A stretch of DNA of 8,443 nt, taken from an uncultured Bacilli bacterium. Its GTDB lineage: Bacteria; Bacillota_I; Bacilli_A; RF39; UBA660. Shown in pieces: positions 6,646 to 8,443 of the stretch. The notes beneath the pieces are model-generated. The model saw only the letters and a list, made by a program, of their open reading frames with translations, had not been told where the DNA came from and made no database searches. Location of the stretch: assembly GCA_934149245.1 (NCBI GenBank), contig CAKPER010000048.1:1-8443 (forward strand), in the 5' to 3' direction. The stretch's first letter is position 1. Every line of letters starts with the position of its first letter. The position numbers were made by a program, and so were the translations under genes.

Positions 6646-6855
6646 ATGAATAATATAGATGTGAGAAATTATATAATAAATAATTTTAAAAATGATACTC
6701 CTGAACAAATAGCAGAATCAATTAATACTTCAATAGAATCGAGAAGTGAAGATCCACTAATAGGACTTGGAGTATTATTTGAGATAATGTGGAAAAATTC
6801 TAACAATGAATTAAAGAATACAATTTTAACAAATATTAAGAAAGGACTTAAGTAA
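6646..6855 (+). CDS. sspI: Small acid-soluble spore protein, SspI type
   Basis: A 69-residue protein that aligns by eye along its length with B. subtilis SspI (about 71 residues). The N-terminal block VRNYIINNF corresponds to LRHAVIANV. The signature GLGVLFEIMW (41-50) corresponds to GLGVLFEVIW, and both end in a GLK-like basic tail. SspI is a minor small acid-soluble protein found in the spore core and made only in the forespore. Its exact role is not well defined and it is not the alpha/beta type that coats DNA. The gene has a sigma-G-like promoter and an intrinsic terminator overlapping its stop codon, so it appears to be a single-gene unit. The start aligns with the family. The assignment is from remembered sequence, not a search. 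Confidence 0.88.
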   Translation: MNNIDVRNYIINNFKNDTPEQIAESINTSIESRSEDPLIGLGVLFEIMWKNSNNELKNTILTNIKKGLK

Positions 6856-6865
6856 GTTCTTTTTT
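6838..6865 (+). terminator. Intrinsic terminator of sspI, overlapping its stop codon
   Basis: AAAGGACTT (6841-6849) pairs with AAGTTCTTT (6854-6862) with one G-U pair around a 4-base loop. A-T pairs can extend the stem outward on both sides, using 6838-6840 and 6863-6865. The right arm runs into a T tract (6860-6865). The stop codon TAA at 6853-6855 lies at the loop edge and in the right arm, so the last codons of sspI encode the left arm. It is the best terminator in the window. Confidence 0.6.
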
Positions 6866-6881
6866 AAATACTAGAAAAATA

Positions 6882-6902
6882 TGATAAAATAGTATAGAAA
6901 GG
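6882..6902 (+). promoter_or_regulatory. Likely promoter and ribosome binding site of the HEXXH gene
   Basis: TGATAAAAT at 6882-6890 is an extended -10 identical to the one before lon and add, with only a weak -35 17 bases upstream. AAAGG (6898-6902), within AAAGGTAGG, is the Shine-Dalgarno site, nine bases before the ATG at 6912. The element looks like a vegetative promoter rather than a sigma-G one, because the CATNNTA pattern of sspI is missing. Confidence 0.45.
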
Positions 6903-6911
6903 TAGGTAATT

Positions 6912-7808
6912 ATGAACGATAGAATAATAGAAAGATATAGCAAATTAGTAGAGGATATTTCGCTTAAATATAATTACGATAGTAACATTAAACACTTACT
7001 TTATCTAATAATTCCAGCATTTTCTATAAAGTATAAGTATAGAGAAAAATTAATAAATGACACTTTTTCATCTATTCCTATAATGATAAATAAAGAAAAA
7101 ACAGGAAATGTTAATGCTTATTATACAAGTATTCCTAGATCTGATAATGGTAAAATTACTACTAACAAATATATAGTAGTTAATAATTATGAGAAAATAT
7201 CTTTGGTAACACTGCTTGATAGTTTAGTTCATGAATATAACCATGCTATTAATTCTTATAATAATGAAATAAAAGAGGAGAATAATTTAATATATGTAAG
7301 AACAGGCTTGACCTTTATTACATATAATAAAAATACTTTTAATAGTGTTTCAAAGTTACCATCATATGTTTTAGAAGAAGTTATAAATACCAAGCAAACA
7401 ACTATGATAATAGATATAATAAAAAGCTATAAGGGTGGTATAGATTTTATTAATAATACTATATATGCTATTAATGGAGAGACTGCAAATACTTATGAAT
7501 CTAAGGCATATCTTTTGGAGACTAAAGTGTTAGAAGGACTTATTAATAATAAAACATTTATTTATACTTTAGAAGATTTAAGATTGAATGGTCAAATAGA
7601 TGATATAGAGTCATGGTTTAATAATATTACTGGTATAAGAGATAGTTATAATGAACTTATAAAAGATTTAAATAAATTGATGGAGTTAGAACTTAAATAT
7701 GCTAAAACTAAGTATTTTAAAGGACATATAACTTCTAAGATGAAGTCTGTAATTAGAGATATAAATTATGTGGTAACTGTTTTTAATGATAATTGTAATT
7801 ATAGGTAA
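6912..7808 (+). CDS. Unrecognised protein with HEXXH zinc-metallopeptidase motif
   Basis: I do not recognise the family of this 298-residue protein. It carries one HEXXH, His107-Glu108-Tyr109-Asn110-His111, within a predicted helix (LVTLLDSLVHEYNHAINSY, about 98-116). The helix is preceded by strand-like stretches, NVNAYYTSI (67-74) and KYIVVNN (86-92). That strand-then-helix order is typical of zincin proteases, which use the two His as zinc ligands and the Glu as general base. A third ligand could be Glu155 or Glu156 in LPSYVLEEVINT, which recalls the glutamate helix of gluzincins, or Glu196 in YESKAYLLE. The rest (about 160-298) is mostly helical. No signal peptide or membrane helix is evident, so it is probably cytoplasmic. 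It sits between sspI and cwlD, hinting at a spore link, but its promoter looks vegetative. The protease call is an inference from the motif and its setting. Confidence 0.8.
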   Translation: MNDRIIERYSKLVEDISLKYNYDSNIKHLLYLIIPAFSIKYKYREKLINDTFSSIPIMINKEKTGNVNAYYTSIPRSDNGKITTNKYIVVNNYEKISLVTLLDSLVHEYNHAINSYNNEIKEENNLIYVRTGLTFITYNKNTFNSVSKLPSYVLEEVINTKQTTMIIDIIKSYKGGIDFINNTIYAINGETANTYESKAYLLETKVLEGLINNKTFIYTLEDLRLNGQIDDIESWFNNITGIRDSYNELIKDLNKLMELELKYAKTKYFKGHITSKMKSVIRDINYVVTVFNDNCNYR

Positions 7809-8443
7809 TTAACTATTTAAATAGTCATTAATTCCGTTAGCAATGTTTTTAACTAGTTTATTTTGATAATCTTCTTTTCTGATGATATAATTATCGTGAC
7901 TATTACTGATATATCCGGCTTCTATTAATATTCCAGGTATTTTTAATTTGGAATACATATAGTAGCCATTTTCTTTTTTCTCTTCACGGACATTTGCTAG
8001 ATTATTTGTTAAGTTTTGGGTAACAATATTAGCAATTTTTTTGTTTTCTTTTTTTATGTCACTATAGAATACTTGAATTCCACTCCATTTATTACTATCA
8101 CTTGCATTCATATGAATAGAGATGTACATATCGCAATTGGATGAATTAATTAATTTTACCCGACCATATAAATCGTTTCTTTTCCTATTAATATCGGTAT
8201 TTGCTAAATCGTAGTCGCCATCTCTTGTTAGAAAAACCATTGCTCCCCGATAAAAGAGTTCATTAGCTAATTTTTCAACCAGTAAGAGATTCATGTCTTT
8301 TTCTAAAAAATTATTAGAGATAGCACCACTATCTACGCCACCATGTCCAGCATCTAAGTATATGCATCTTCCTAATAAGGAGTAGTTTTTTATTTTAGCA
8401 TTTACTTTGGAAATGGTTGTTACACAGAAAATGAACATTATTA
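7809..8443 (-). CDS. cwlD: Germination-specific N-acetylmuramoyl-L-alanine amidase CwlD, N-terminus cut by window edge
   Basis: Zinc amidase (Amidase_3 family) that strips peptide side chains from spore-cortex muramic acid. It works with the deacetylase PdaA to form muramic-delta-lactam, which germination lytic enzymes need. Counting from the ATG at 8438, the zinc residues are His32 in LDAGHGG, Glu46 in LEKDMN and His109 in ISIHMNAS, with catalytic Glu173 in GILIEAGYISN. NRKRNDLYGRVKLIN (84-98) and KWSGIQVFY (117-125) match CwlD rather than vegetative amidases, which usually also carry wall-binding repeats absent here. The frame is still open at the window edge and the hydrophobic start (MFIFCV) is short for the usual membrane anchor, so the true start probably lies beyond 8443. 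Its stop codon abuts that of the convergent HEXXH gene. Confidence 0.9.
   Translation of the reverse strand, partial: IMFIFCVTTISKVNAKIKNYSLLGRCIYLDAGHGGVDSGAISNNFLEKDMNLLLVEKLANELFYRGAMVFLTRDGDYDLANTDINRKRNDLYGRVKLINSSNCDMYISIHMNASDSNKWSGIQVFYSDIKKENKKIANIVTQNLTNNLANVREEKKENGYYMYSKLKIPGILIEAGYISNSHDNYIIRKEDYQNKLVKNIANGINDYLNS
7812..7825. repeat. 14-base palindrome at the cwlD 3' end, convergent junction
   Basis: ACTATTTAAATAGT is perfectly self-complementary and lies just inside the end of cwlD. A second inverted repeat, TAATTA-TAGG-TAATTA (7796-7811), spans both stop codons. Neither has G:C strength or a T tract, so they are weak candidates for ending either transcript, but no other terminator is visible at this junction. 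Confidence 0.3.

Overview
The window comes from a very AT-rich, Gram-positive-type bacterium that uses the standard code (Trp is TGG). Most genes have purine-rich Shine-Dalgarno sites and several have extended -10 (TGATAAAAT) promoters. Two genes point to endospore formation: a small acid-soluble spore protein of the SspI type and a CwlD-type cortex amidase. Together these suggest a low-GC, spore-forming member of Bacillota, probably Bacilli or an Erysipelotrichia/RF39-like gut lineage. The lineage is inference; the two spore genes are read directly from the sequence.

Layout. Positions 1-74 are the right end of an IS3-family (IS150-like) insertion sequence: the last codons of its transposase and its terminal inverted repeat. 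Positions 75-607 hold no convincing gene. They contain a tiny orphan reading frame, an operator-like inverted repeat, a cluster of AT palindromes and the lon promoter. Then, all on the + strand, come lon (LonA-type ATP-dependent protease), an adenosine deaminase closely followed by a rhomboid intramembrane protease, and uppP (undecaprenyl-pyrophosphate phosphatase) closely followed by mnmA (tRNA 2-thiouridylase). sspI follows with its own sigma-G-like promoter and terminator. Next is an unrecognised 298-residue protein carrying an HEXXH zinc-protease motif. The window closes with cwlD on the - strand, which runs off the right edge. The HEXXH gene and cwlD are convergent and their stop codons abut with no base between them.

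How the genes fit together. The first five complete genes are household functions: protein quality control, purine salvage, membrane proteolysis, lipid-carrier recycling for wall synthesis, and tRNA modification. The last three form a spore-related neighbourhood. SspI would be made in the forespore. CwlD helps make the muramic-lactam that marks spore cortex for lysis at germination. The HEXXH protein between them is the main unknown and the best candidate here for an undescribed function. I saw no CRISPR array, tRNA, rRNA or riboswitch.
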